Assembly (NCBI GenBank): GCA_948567375.1
Contig: OX419760.1
Coordinates: 17,112,001 to 17,176,000, forward strand
From: Lunularia cruciata
Lineage: Eukaryota > Streptophyta > Marchantiopsida > Lunulariales > Lunulariaceae
Length of the DNA: 64,000 bases
Direction: 5' to 3'
Made by a program: the position numbers and the translations under genes. The notes under the pieces were generated by a model. It searched no databases and was not told the origin of the DNA. It worked only from the letters and a program-made list of their open reading frames with translations. Of the stretch, positions 56,026-64,000 are shown in pieces (positions within the stretch are counted from its first letter, which is position 1; the number at the start of each line of letters is the position of its first letter).

Positions 56026-56693
56026 CACTAATCTTGACAATTAGCTGATGAAGGTGGTAGTATTTCCGTAGCTGTACTAAGACTCTCTCCAAGATCCTTC
56101 ACCAAAGTCTCCAAAGGTGATTTTACTCCATTACACTCATGTCCTTTTGGAAGTCCTTCCACTCAACAAACCTCACACAACTCCTTGGTCTTAGATCTTC
56201 TTCCTCCCAATCTTGGCAAAGAAGGTCCAACATGCAGACCCAAGTCAAGTAAGCCTCTCCTTTCTCTCAATCTCTTGCTCTCAAAGGTCAATGGACATGA
56301 ACTTGACTTAGGTGTTAACTTGAACTTCCCTTCTCTCTACATAGAAAGCACTTAGACTTACTCTTTCTTCCAAGAGGCGTAGGTTTTTGGATCCTTGCAA
56401 CACTCTCTTCAAATTCTATTGTAAACTCTATTTTCCTCAAATCCACCCCTACAATCACTTTAAAAAACCCTTTGGGAACCTTGCATAGTCTCAATTTCCA
56501 CTCTTGATGACCCTCCATGTTCCCAAGATGAATCTAAACATTCAAACATGCTTTTTGTTGCTCTCAAACTCCTCATGCATGAGATCTCAACTTTGCAAAA
56601 TTTATCCTTCCTCACAATTTCACTCAAATCTCTCAACTAATCTATGATAGTCCTCTGAAATTTTGCATACTTGATCACAACTCTAGGGTGTCC

Positions 56694-57385
56694 TGTAACA
56701 CCCATTTGTGCATGTGTGTGGTATTGTGATATTTAGCTTGGTATTACAAGTACTTAAGAGATATTATTTATATAGAGATAAAGGATGGTTCTATATTAGT
56801 CATGGTTAGCTTAAGTTAGTCATAGCTAAGATAGATGGGACCTTACTTTAGAGGAAGTAGAAAAGATGAGCACCACTATTTTGGATTTTAGTGTGTTGAC
56901 TTGGTATTATTCCTAGGTGTTTGGCTTTGGGGAAAGAGTTGAGAACTCTTGGGCCCGCAAGCCTTTTTGTTTTGGATTCTTCTTTAGTCCAAGGATAGCC
57001 CATGTGAAGGAATCCTTGCTTTAGTGGTTGGGTCAAGATAAGACCACATGCTTAGGGGAATATGCCCATGTGAATGGATATTCCTTTCTACTTTTTGACT
57101 TTACTTGACTTTTAGTCTAGTAACTTGAGTTACTACGGTAATTAGTAACTTTGGTACGTAACTATTTCACAAGTATATAAACAAGGAGTGAGGAGGTACT
57201 CATCATCCTTTCATTTGCAACTATCTCTCTCTCATTGAGTTCTCTAGTGAGCAATGTCTTGAGTCTTGGAGTGTTAGCCTTGGAGGAGTATGATGGAGTT
57301 GGGGTTCCTTGCCTTCTTAGTCCATGGTGCGCTACCATAATAGCCATCAGAGGTTCATCCTGAGTGAGAGACAGGCCGGCTCACA
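56694..57385 (+). repeat. 5' LTR of second A1 copy
   Basis: 692 bp, apparently identical to 14094-14785. Confidence 0.95.
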
Positions 57386-57426
57386 TTTTTGGTTCCGTTG
57401 CCGGGACCTCTCTAGAAGGCAAGATA

Positions 57427-57597
57427 ATGTTCCGCGTCCAATTCTACATTAGGCAGAAGGAGGCTATGAGAGCTCACTTGGAGAGAACATTAGGAGAGGA
57501 GAGGGCTGAACTTATGTTAGAGAACCAAGATCCATTTGTATACCCTGTAGTTCATTATGATGTCTTTGAGGTGATTTTGTACATCTTGTACACATGA
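57427..57597 (+). CDS. Leader small ORF, second A1 copy
   Basis: Same 56-codon frame as 14827-14997. Coding status is uncertain. Confidence 0.3.
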   Translation: MFRVQFYIRQKEAMRAHLERTLGEERAELMLENQDPFVYPVVHYDVFEVILYILYT

Positions 57598-58222
57598 GAG
57601 GAATTGGAGAGATTGTGTGAGGTGGATTGCAGATTTTGGGGATTAAGGTGATTTTGGGCAAAATCTCAAGTTTGAGATCTGGTCTTGAGATTTCTACACA
57701 TGATAGCTTGGGTTATCTTTCAGTTAGCACACTTCAAATTATTGAGAGAGCTTTTATGCGCACTGGGCTAGAATTTTTGAAAGTTGATAGGGTAAAGTGC
57801 TCCCGCAACTGCATGCTCTCTGGAAAATTGTACAGAGTCCGCCATTTCTTCAATTTTTAGTGAATTGTCCTGAAAATTTCCAAGAAAATTTAGTGCATTG
57901 TATCCTACCTGGTGCCACAAAAAATTAGAGAGAGATTATTTTTTCGCAGTGCGTTATGAGTTTTTGAAGTGAGGGGGGTGGTTTTCAGACCAAATCTGAA
58001 ATATGGGTGCTGAATAGAAAGGTGTCTAGGCCAAATGGCTCGATGAAAAGATCTAAAATTTTGCAGGGAGGGACGCCCTGGAGTTCTGATCAAGTGTGGA
58101 AAATTTCAGAGGACTGTAACATATTTGTTGGGAGATTTGAGTGACATTGTGAGGAAGGGTCAATTCTGCAGAGTGGAGATCTCATGCATGAGAAGTTTGA
58201 GATCAACAAAAAGCATGTTTGA

Positions 58223-58720
58223 GTGTTTAGATTCATCTTTGGGAACATGGAGGGTCATCAAGAGTGGAAATTGAGATTATGCAAGGTTCCCCAAGGGTTT
58301 GAGGTGATTGTAGGGGTGGATTTGAGGAAAAGAGAGTTTACAATAGAATTTGAAGAGAGTGTTGAGAGGATCCAAAAACCTACACCACTTGGAGGAAAGA
58401 GTGAGTCTAAGTGCTTTCTATGTGGAGAGAAGGGACATAAGGCAAGTTCATGTCCATTAACCTTTGAGAGCAAGAGATTGAGGGAAAGGAGAGGCTTACT
58501 TGACTTGGGTTTGCATGTTGGACCTTCTTCACCAAGATTGGGAGGGAGAAGATCTAAGACCAAGGAGTTGTGTGAGGTTTGTGGAGTTGAAGGACTTCCA
58601 AAAGGACATGAGTGTAGTGGAGTAAAAGCACTTTTGGAAACTTTGGTGAAGGATCTTGGAGAGAGTCTTAGTACAGCTACAGAAATACTACCACCTTCAT
58701 CAGCTAGTTCTCAAGATTAG
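58223..58720 (+). CDS. Upstream zinc-knuckle ORF (ORF0), second A1 copy
   Basis: Same 165-codon product as 15623-16120, with the CCHC knuckle and the second Cys/His cluster. Unknown function, probably nucleic-acid binding. Confidence 0.75.
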   Translation: MFRFIFGNMEGHQEWKLRLCKVPQGFEVIVGVDLRKREFTIEFEESVERIQKPTPLGGKSESKCFLCGEKGHKASSCPLTFESKRLRERRGLLDLGLHVGPSSPRLGGRRSKTKELCEVCGVEGLPKGHECSGVKALLETLVKDLGESLSTATEILPPSSASSQD

Positions 58721-58722
58721 TG

Positions 58723-58887
58723 ATGGAGATAATCTTTCAACTTATGGATAAATTATCCATGAGAGTTAGATTAATATGCACTCTAGGATTTGATGTTGCT
58801 ATAGAAATCTTGGAGCAACCTGAACCTTTTGTGTTCCCTAGAGTGGATTATTCTCAGATGGTGTTAGTCATGTATATACTCTATTAG
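58723..58887 (+). CDS. 54-codon ORF, second A1 copy
   Basis: Same peptide as 16123-16287, two bases after the ORF0 stop. Confidence 0.4.
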   Translation: MEIIFQLMDKLSMRVRLICTLGFDVAIEILEQPEPFVFPRVDYSQMVLVMYILY

Positions 58888-58955
58888 TAATAGAGTGAGA
58901 GAAAAGAAAAGAGAAAAAAAAAATTAAGAGAAAAGAAAGATAGTGAGGGGTTAAG

Positions 58956-61900
58956 ATGGGGAAACTTCCGGTTTTCTTTGGCAAGGATGGAGAAGATGTG
59001 GAGGCCTTTGTGAGAGACTTCAAGAGAGCTTGCATAGGAAACAATGAGAGGAGGAAGAATGAGTGGGCCTCATTATTACCAGATTTCTTTGAGGATGCAG
59101 CACTTACATGGTATGAGTCAGAATACCAAAAGAGAGAGAGGAGAGAGGGGGAAGAGGAGTCTTGGGAGACTTTGACTTCAGCACTCATTGAGAACTTTCT
59201 TCCTGATGAGAGTTATGAGAGATTGATGAGTGAGGTTACATTTCTCAAGCAAGGAGATGGAGAGAAAGTGAGGGTCTATGTGGAAAGAGTGGAAAAGTTG
59301 GAGTCCAGATTTCGCATAGTGTTGAGGAAGGGTGGGGATGATGTGGAGACTACAATGATTGGCATAGGGGCCATGCTCACCAAGAATTTTGTGGGAGGAT
59401 TGAGACCACAAATTAGAAGCAAGGTGAGATATGAGAAACCTTCTTCCAAGGTTGAAGCTATCAAGATCGCAATTCGTATGGAGGAGAGTTTGGAAGGGGA
59501 TGAGAGTGATTTGGTGGTGAAGGAGGTTGTGCATCCTCCTCAAGGCTACAAGTATGGTGGAACTTCTGATACTTTGGTGACAAGGGTTGCACCACAAGTA
59601 GTAGTTACTCCAATTCTTGCACCTCCACCAAAAGATCCACTCCAAACCATCACAGAACAACTTGCGGATCTCAAGATCAATGTGGTGCAACTATGGGAGA
59701 AGAGAGAGGTGGATCAGAATGTAGGGAGAGGACCTAGGAGTTATGGAAACTATCCATATAGAGGAGGCCAACCAGCCAACAATTTCAATGATAGAAATTG
59801 TTTTGGTTGTGGAGGAAGAGGCCATATCCAAAGGAATTGCCCAAATTCCACTTACCATGGAGGAAGGGGTTATGAGGGAGCCAATAGAGGGAAAGAGGGA
59901 GGTAGTGAAACCCAAGTGGCTCCTAATCCCAACAAAGGTAAGGGGATAGCATCCATAGATGTGGTTGAGAGCAAGTATGAGAAGGGAGAGTGCTCAAACT
60001 CCAAGGGTCTTAATTTGGAGCTTTTGGCACAAGAGAAGAAGAGAGCTCGTTTTGCAGAGGATGTTCACTCTTCTCAAGGATTTACTTCAAGCAAGGATAC
60101 TCCTATGTCTACTAGGAGCACTCGCACCTCAACACCATCAACAACAAAGACTCCAAGGAAGAAGTTGGGGATGGAGGACTTCTTGATCTCAAAGCAACAA
60201 TGGAACTACAATGTGTTGGAGGATGTTGGTAGTCACAAGGCTAACATCACAGTGGGCCAATTAATTGCTTTGAACCCTACCTTGAGAAAGGAGCTTAGAG
60301 GTGGTTTGAGTTCTACAAGGAGCAAAAAGAAGAAGAAGGCAAAAGTTCCAGTATCAATGGGGGTGGTGGATGCCAAGCCAGCACCATGGGAGGCTTGTGA
60401 ATATGCCTCCAAGATTGATGTGAGAGTGAATGGTCACAACATCAAGGATGCATTGGTTGATGGAGGATCAGCAGTGAATGCCATGTCAGAAAGGTTGATG
60501 AAGAAGTTGGGTATGATACCCTCAAGACCTTCAACATTTGTGGTGAGCATGGCAAACAAGCAACAAGTTCGACCAGTAGGGGTGATGGATAAGGTGGTAG
60601 TTTCAGTTATGGGAGTTCAAAATCTCATGACTTTCCAAGTCTTGAAGGATTCAAGCTATGACTTACTTCTTGGGAGGCCATGGTTGAGAGCAGCACGCAC
60701 AACTGATCGATGGCACAAAGGGTACTTGAGGATTGGGCCATCAAACCATAGAGTCATTGTTCCTGTGACTAACACCACCAACACTTCACATTCAGATACC
60801 CCATCTTCTAATTATTGGGAATCAGATTCTGAAGAAGGAGCTTCAGGTGTGGACACAAGCATGGAAGAGGAGACTTCCACGGAGGAAGATGAATCTGAAT
60901 CTGATTCAGATGTGTATCCCTTGTGTGCTATGGATTTTGCACCTAAGCCAGAGGTTTTGAAGGACCCAGATAAATCACCATTGACACTTGAGGAGGTAGA
61001 GAGAAGGTTATCTACCCTCAAGTATGGCCCAAATGTTACCAAGGAGGAGAAGGTGAGATTTGAGGAGATTTTCCGCAAGTTCATCCATGTGTTTGCTTTT
61101 AGTTACAAGGATTTGAAGGAAGTCACCTTGGAGGAGCACAAGATAGAGGTGGAGTCACATGCAAGACCAATCCGCCAAAAGCAACGTCGCATTAGCCCAC
61201 CAATATCTTTGGTTGTGAAGGAGGAGATTGATAAGCTCAAGGAGGCTGGATTTATCTTTGAGGTGGAGAATTCAGAATGGGTGTCTCCAATTGTCATTGT
61301 GAAGAAAAAGAATGGCAAGCTTCGGGTATGTGTGGATTACAAGAAGCTCAATCCTGTTACCAAGAAGGACTACTACCCATTGCCATTCATTGATGAGATC
61401 TTGGAGGAGGTTGCAGGTCATGAGAGGTACAGTTTTGGAGATGGTTATAGTGGATATAACCAAATCAAGATTGCACCAGAGCATCAACAACTCACCACAT
61501 TCACCACACCTTGGGGAACTTACGCTTTCAAGGTCATGCCTTTTGGGCTTTGCAATGCTCCAGCCACATTCCAACGGTTCATGAACAAGGTATTTGAACC
61601 TTTCATTGGGAAATTTGTGAGAGATTTCATTGATGACTTTTGTGTCTATGGGAGCAAGGAGGAGCACTTTGAGCACCTAATCAAAGTCTTGCAACGCTTG
61701 GATGAGGCAAATGCATCACTCAACCCAGAGAAGTGCATTTTTGGATGTGAAGAAGGTCTACTTTTGGGGCACATCATCTCCAAGGATGGAATAGCAGTTG
61801 ATCCTGAGAAGGTGAGGAAAATCTCAGACCTTCCATTCCCTTCAAGCTTGACAAAGTTACGCCAATTCTTGGGAATGGTTGGGTACTATAGGAGGTTCAT

Positions 61901-63782
61901 CTTCTCATTTTCCAACAAGGCTTATGCATTGACCATCTACATGAAGAAGGGTGTAGATTACATGGTGATTTTGGAAGACAAGGAGGCTCTCAAAGCTTTT
62001 GAGGAGCTCAAGCAATCCCTTGTTGTAGCTCCAATTCTTGCTAAACCTGATTGGAGTAAGCCTTTCATCCTCTACACTGATGCTTCTAATGTAGCTATAG
62101 GATGCACTCTTAGTCAATTAGACCAAGATGGGCATGATCATCCAATAGCTTATGCTAGTAGGCAGATGGTTTCAGCAGAGAAGAACTACTCTGTCACAGA
62201 GAGAGAAGGGTTGGCAGTGATCTTTGGTCTCAAGAAGTTTAGACACTACTTGATTGGAGGGAAAGCCACAATTGTCACGGATCACAAGGCTTTGAAGTAC
62301 ATCTTCAACAAGCCTAATGTTGAAGGGAGACTAGCAAGGTGGATGATTCTCTTGTCTGAGTATGACTACACAATTGAGGATAGGCCAGGAAAGAAACATG
62401 CAAATGCTGATTTGTTATCTAGAGCCTATGATCATGATGGAGATGAGCCAGTAGATGATTCCTTCCCGGATGAGGAGCTCATGACAATCTCAGTCACTCA
62501 AGAGGTTCCAATGGAGTACAAGGAGATTGTGGATTTTGTGACAAGAGGTAACTATCCCGAAGGGATGCATGCTAGGGAGAGGAAGGCCCTTGCAGCAAGA
62601 TCTAGACCTTACACAATGGTGGATGATATTCTTTTTCACCAAGGAGCAGATGGTCTACTTCGAAGAGCAGTGGGTAAGGAAGAGTCTATCCTACTCATAA
62701 AGGAGTTTCATGAAGGTTTAGTATGTGGAGGACACTTTGCAGGAAAGGTGACTGCTTTCAAGATTCTAGATGCAGGTTACCATTGGAGAGGGATTTTCAA
62801 GGATTGTCTTGATTATTGCAAAACTTGTCATGTTTGTCAAGCTTTTGCTAGAAAGTCTACATCCACTCCACCACTTAGATCAATTCCATTGCTAGGACCC
62901 TTTGAGAAGTGGGGAATTGATTTTGTAGGACCTCTCAATAGAACCCCAAAGAACAATCGGTACATTGTGGTAGTTACTGATTACCTTACCAAGTGGGTTG
63001 AGGCTAGACCATTGAGGGACAAGAATGAAGATGAAGTGGGTAGATTTCTTTATGAACGCATTATCACTAGGTTTGGATGCCCTTTGGAGTTGGTTTCTGA
63101 TAGAGGAGGAGAGTTTACAGGAAGCATTACTACAGCCATGCTACGACATTTCTCTATCACACATCGAGTAACTACATCCTATAAGCCAAATTCCAATGGC
63201 TTGGCAGAGAGAACCAATCAGACCTTGTGCATGATGTTGGCCAAAGATGCAGAAATGGAGGGGGCTAAACATCATTGGGACAAGAGGATTCATGCAGTTT
63301 TGTGGGAGTATAGGACAACCATGAAGACTTCCACTGGATATTCTCCATTCCAATTGGTGTATGGTATTGAGTCTACCTTACCTATTCACTTTGATCTTCC
63401 TACCTTCCAAAGCATTCATAGGAGATTGAAGAAAGCACAAGGAAGTGATGCAGAGAAGTCAAGGAAGGATCAACTCATGGAGTTGGAAGAGGCAAGAGCA
63501 GTTGCTATGGTTCGAGTGGAGCAAGCCCAAAGGAAACAAAAGGAGAGCTATGACAAGAGGCAAGGCAAGAAGAAGGTGGAGCCTTTCAAAGAAGGTGATT
63601 GGGTAATGTTGTTTGATTCCATTCGATTCAAGAGAGTACAAAAGAAGTTTTTGCCTAAGTACTTTGGACCTTTCATAGTAGAGAAGGTGTGGGGAAATTA
63701 CACTTATGATCTCAAGGAGTTGGGAGGAAGACACTTTGATAGGATTAACCATGATAAGTTGAAGATGTACCATAGAAGGTAG
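58956..63782 (+). CDS. Family A gag-pol polyprotein, second copy
   Basis: A 1608-codon frame with the same domain order as 16356-21182: gag, zinc knuckle, retropepsin, reverse transcriptase, RNase H, integrase. It differs from the first copy at about five residues, all in pol. Both copies look complete. Confidence 0.95.
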   Translation: MGKLPVFFGKDGEDVEAFVRDFKRACIGNNERRKNEWASLLPDFFEDAALTWYESEYQKRERREGEEESWETLTSALIENFLPDESYERLMSEVTFLKQGDGEKVRVYVERVEKLESRFRIVLRKGGDDVETTMIGIGAMLTKNFVGGLRPQIRSKVRYEKPSSKVEAIKIAIRMEESLEGDESDLVVKEVVHPPQGYKYGGTSDTLVTRVAPQVVVTPILAPPPKDPLQTITEQLADLKINVVQLWEKREVDQNVGRGPRSYGNYPYRGGQPANNFNDRNCFGCGGRGHIQRNCPNSTYHGGRGYEGANRGKEGGSETQVAPNPNKGKGIASIDVVESKYEKGECSNSKGLNLELLAQEKKRARFAEDVHSSQGFTSSKDTPMSTRSTRTSTPSTTKTPRKKLGMEDFLISKQQWNYNVLEDVGSHKANITVGQLIALNPTLRKELRGGLSSTRSKKKKKAKVPVSMGVVDAKPAPWEACEYASKIDVRVNGHNIKDALVDGGSAVNAMSERLMKKLGMIPSRPSTFVVSMANKQQVRPVGVMDKVVVSVMGVQNLMTFQVLKDSSYDLLLGRPWLRAARTTDRWHKGYLRIGPSNHRVIVPVTNTTNTSHSDTPSSNYWESDSEEGASGVDTSMEEETSTEEDESESDSDVYPLCAMDFAPKPEVLKDPDKSPLTLEEVERRLSTLKYGPNVTKEEKVRFEEIFRKFIHVFAFSYKDLKEVTLEEHKIEVESHARPIRQKQRRISPPISLVVKEEIDKLKEAGFIFEVENSEWVSPIVIVKKKNGKLRVCVDYKKLNPVTKKDYYPLPFIDEILEEVAGHERYSFGDGYSGYNQIKIAPEHQQLTTFTTPWGTYAFKVMPFGLCNAPATFQRFMNKVFEPFIGKFVRDFIDDFCVYGSKEEHFEHLIKVLQRLDEANASLNPEKCIFGCEEGLLLGHIISKDGIAVDPEKVRKISDLPFPSSLTKLRQFLGMVGYYRRFIFSFSNKAYALTIYMKKGVDYMVILEDKEALKAFEELKQSLVVAPILAKPDWSKPFILYTDASNVAIGCTLSQLDQDGHDHPIAYASRQMVSAEKNYSVTEREGLAVIFGLKKFRHYLIGGKATIVTDHKALKYIFNKPNVEGRLARWMILLSEYDYTIEDRPGKKHANADLLSRAYDHDGDEPVDDSFPDEELMTISVTQEVPMEYKEIVDFVTRGNYPEGMHARERKALAARSRPYTMVDDILFHQGADGLLRRAVGKEESILLIKEFHEGLVCGGHFAGKVTAFKILDAGYHWRGIFKDCLDYCKTCHVCQAFARKSTSTPPLRSIPLLGPFEKWGIDFVGPLNRTPKNNRYIVVVTDYLTKWVEARPLRDKNEDEVGRFLYERIITRFGCPLELVSDRGGEFTGSITTAMLRHFSITHRVTTSYKPNSNGLAERTNQTLCMMLAKDAEMEGAKHHWDKRIHAVLWEYRTTMKTSTGYSPFQLVYGIESTLPIHFDLPTFQSIHRRLKKAQGSDAEKSRKDQLMELEEARAVAMVRVEQAQRKQKESYDKRQGKKKVEPFKEGDWVMLFDSIRFKRVQKKFLPKYFGPFIVEKVWGNYTYDLKELGGRHFDRINHDKLKMYHRR

Positions 63783-63830
63783 AGAGACCTTCACTTTGAG
63801 GACAAAGTGAAAACTTAGTCCGGGGGTAAA

Positions 63831-64000
63831 TGTAACACCCATTTGTGCATGTGTGTGGTATTGTGATATTTAGCTTGGTATTACAAGTACTTAAGAGATA
63901 TTATTTATATAGAGATAAAGGATGGTTCTATATTAGTCATGGTTAGCTTAAGTTAGTCATAGCTAAGATAGATGGGACCTTACTTTAGAGGAAGTAGAAA
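63831..64000 (+). repeat. 3' LTR of second A1 copy, cut by the window
   Basis: The first 170 bases match the family A LTR without visible difference. Confidence 0.93.

Larger units (their letters stand above)
53836..56693 (-). mobile_element. Second copy of A2 (partial)
   Basis: Minus-strand copy of 11236-14093: pol start, the 473-codon gag frame (54374-55795), the 54-codon ORF (55861-56025) and the broken upstream zinc ORF. No difference from the first copy was seen. Lacks the A2 3' pol and LTR. Confidence 0.92.
53836..64000. repeat. Near-identical duplicate of 11236-21400
   Basis: Every feature from 11236 onward recurs at a constant offset of 42,600 with no indel seen. I count about five substitutions in 10.2 kb, all in the pol part of A1. 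The match extends to the window's end, so its right limit is unknown. Left of 53836 the two copies differ completely, apart from a shared gcgga at the breakpoint. Confidence 0.93.
56694..64000 (+). mobile_element. Second copy of A1, looks whole up to the window edge
   Basis: 5' LTR (56694-57385), primer site (57390-57407), upstream zinc ORF, 54-codon ORF, 1608-codon gag-pol frame, polypurine tract (63820-63830) and the first 170 bases of the 3' LTR. The left flank tgtcc is the same as in the first copy. The right flank lies outside the window. Confidence 0.93.

Noticed and set aside
1-64000. CRISPR arrays, bacterial operons, tRNA or rRNA genes
   Set aside because: No direct-repeat/spacer pattern, operon structure or RNA-gene consensus was seen. 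The repeats are LTRs and simple repeats of a plant genome.

Overview
The window is a plant nuclear heterochromatic segment built almost entirely of nested Ty3/gypsy LTR retrotransposons. I find no host protein-coding gene, tRNA or rRNA that I can defend. Several distinct gypsy lineages in AT-rich DNA, layered insertions, solo LTRs and a 200-N scaffold gap (28968-29167) all point to a large, repeat-rich land-plant genome. A gypsy fossil carrying a cytosine-methyltransferase-like domain, a type I associate from memory with non-flowering lineages, hints at a fern or gymnosperm. That is inference only.

Layout. (1) 1-3932: plus-strand pol and 3' LTR of family A (copy A5). (2) 3933-4779: unassigned DNA with a minisatellite. 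(3) 4780-40625: an old plus-strand chromovirus, D, split by everything nested in it. (4) 5337-33697: a minus-strand chromovirus, C, inserted in D's leader with a perfect 5-bp duplication TGTAA. (5) 8501-30735 sits inside C: minus-strand family-A copy A2 (8501-14093, plus an LTR remnant at 30524-30735), then the whole-looking plus-strand family-A copy A1 (14094-21922), then B1 (21923-27432), the 3' part of another gypsy element ending in a 3.8-kb LTR, then B-like debris around the gap. (6) 40890-45076: gypsy fossil E, with a C5-methyltransferase-like region between protease and reverse transcriptase. (7) 45077-53835: old family-A copy A3, interrupted by a family-A solo LTR (A4) and a 3.77-kb solo LTR of family B (B2). 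(8) 53836-64000: a copy of 11236-21400 at a constant offset of 42,600 bp, with only about five substitutions seen by eye.

LTR divergence agrees with the nesting order: D's LTRs barely align, C's differ by several percent, A2's by roughly 1-2%, and A1's look identical.

Most interesting signals. First, family B has giant LTRs whose U3 carries a long open frame (24068-25321, 417 aa) of unknown function, in the position of retroviral nef or sag. The solo LTR with its target duplication fixes the LTR ends. Second, fossil E keeps five methyltransferase-like motifs in order. Third, family A carries a separate zinc-knuckle ORF and a conserved 54-codon ORF upstream of gag-pol. Fourth, the young 10.2-kb duplication has odd junctions: A1's two flanks belong to different elements, and the second copy starts in a head-to-head join inside A3. 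Either recent ectopic recombination or misassembly could explain this.
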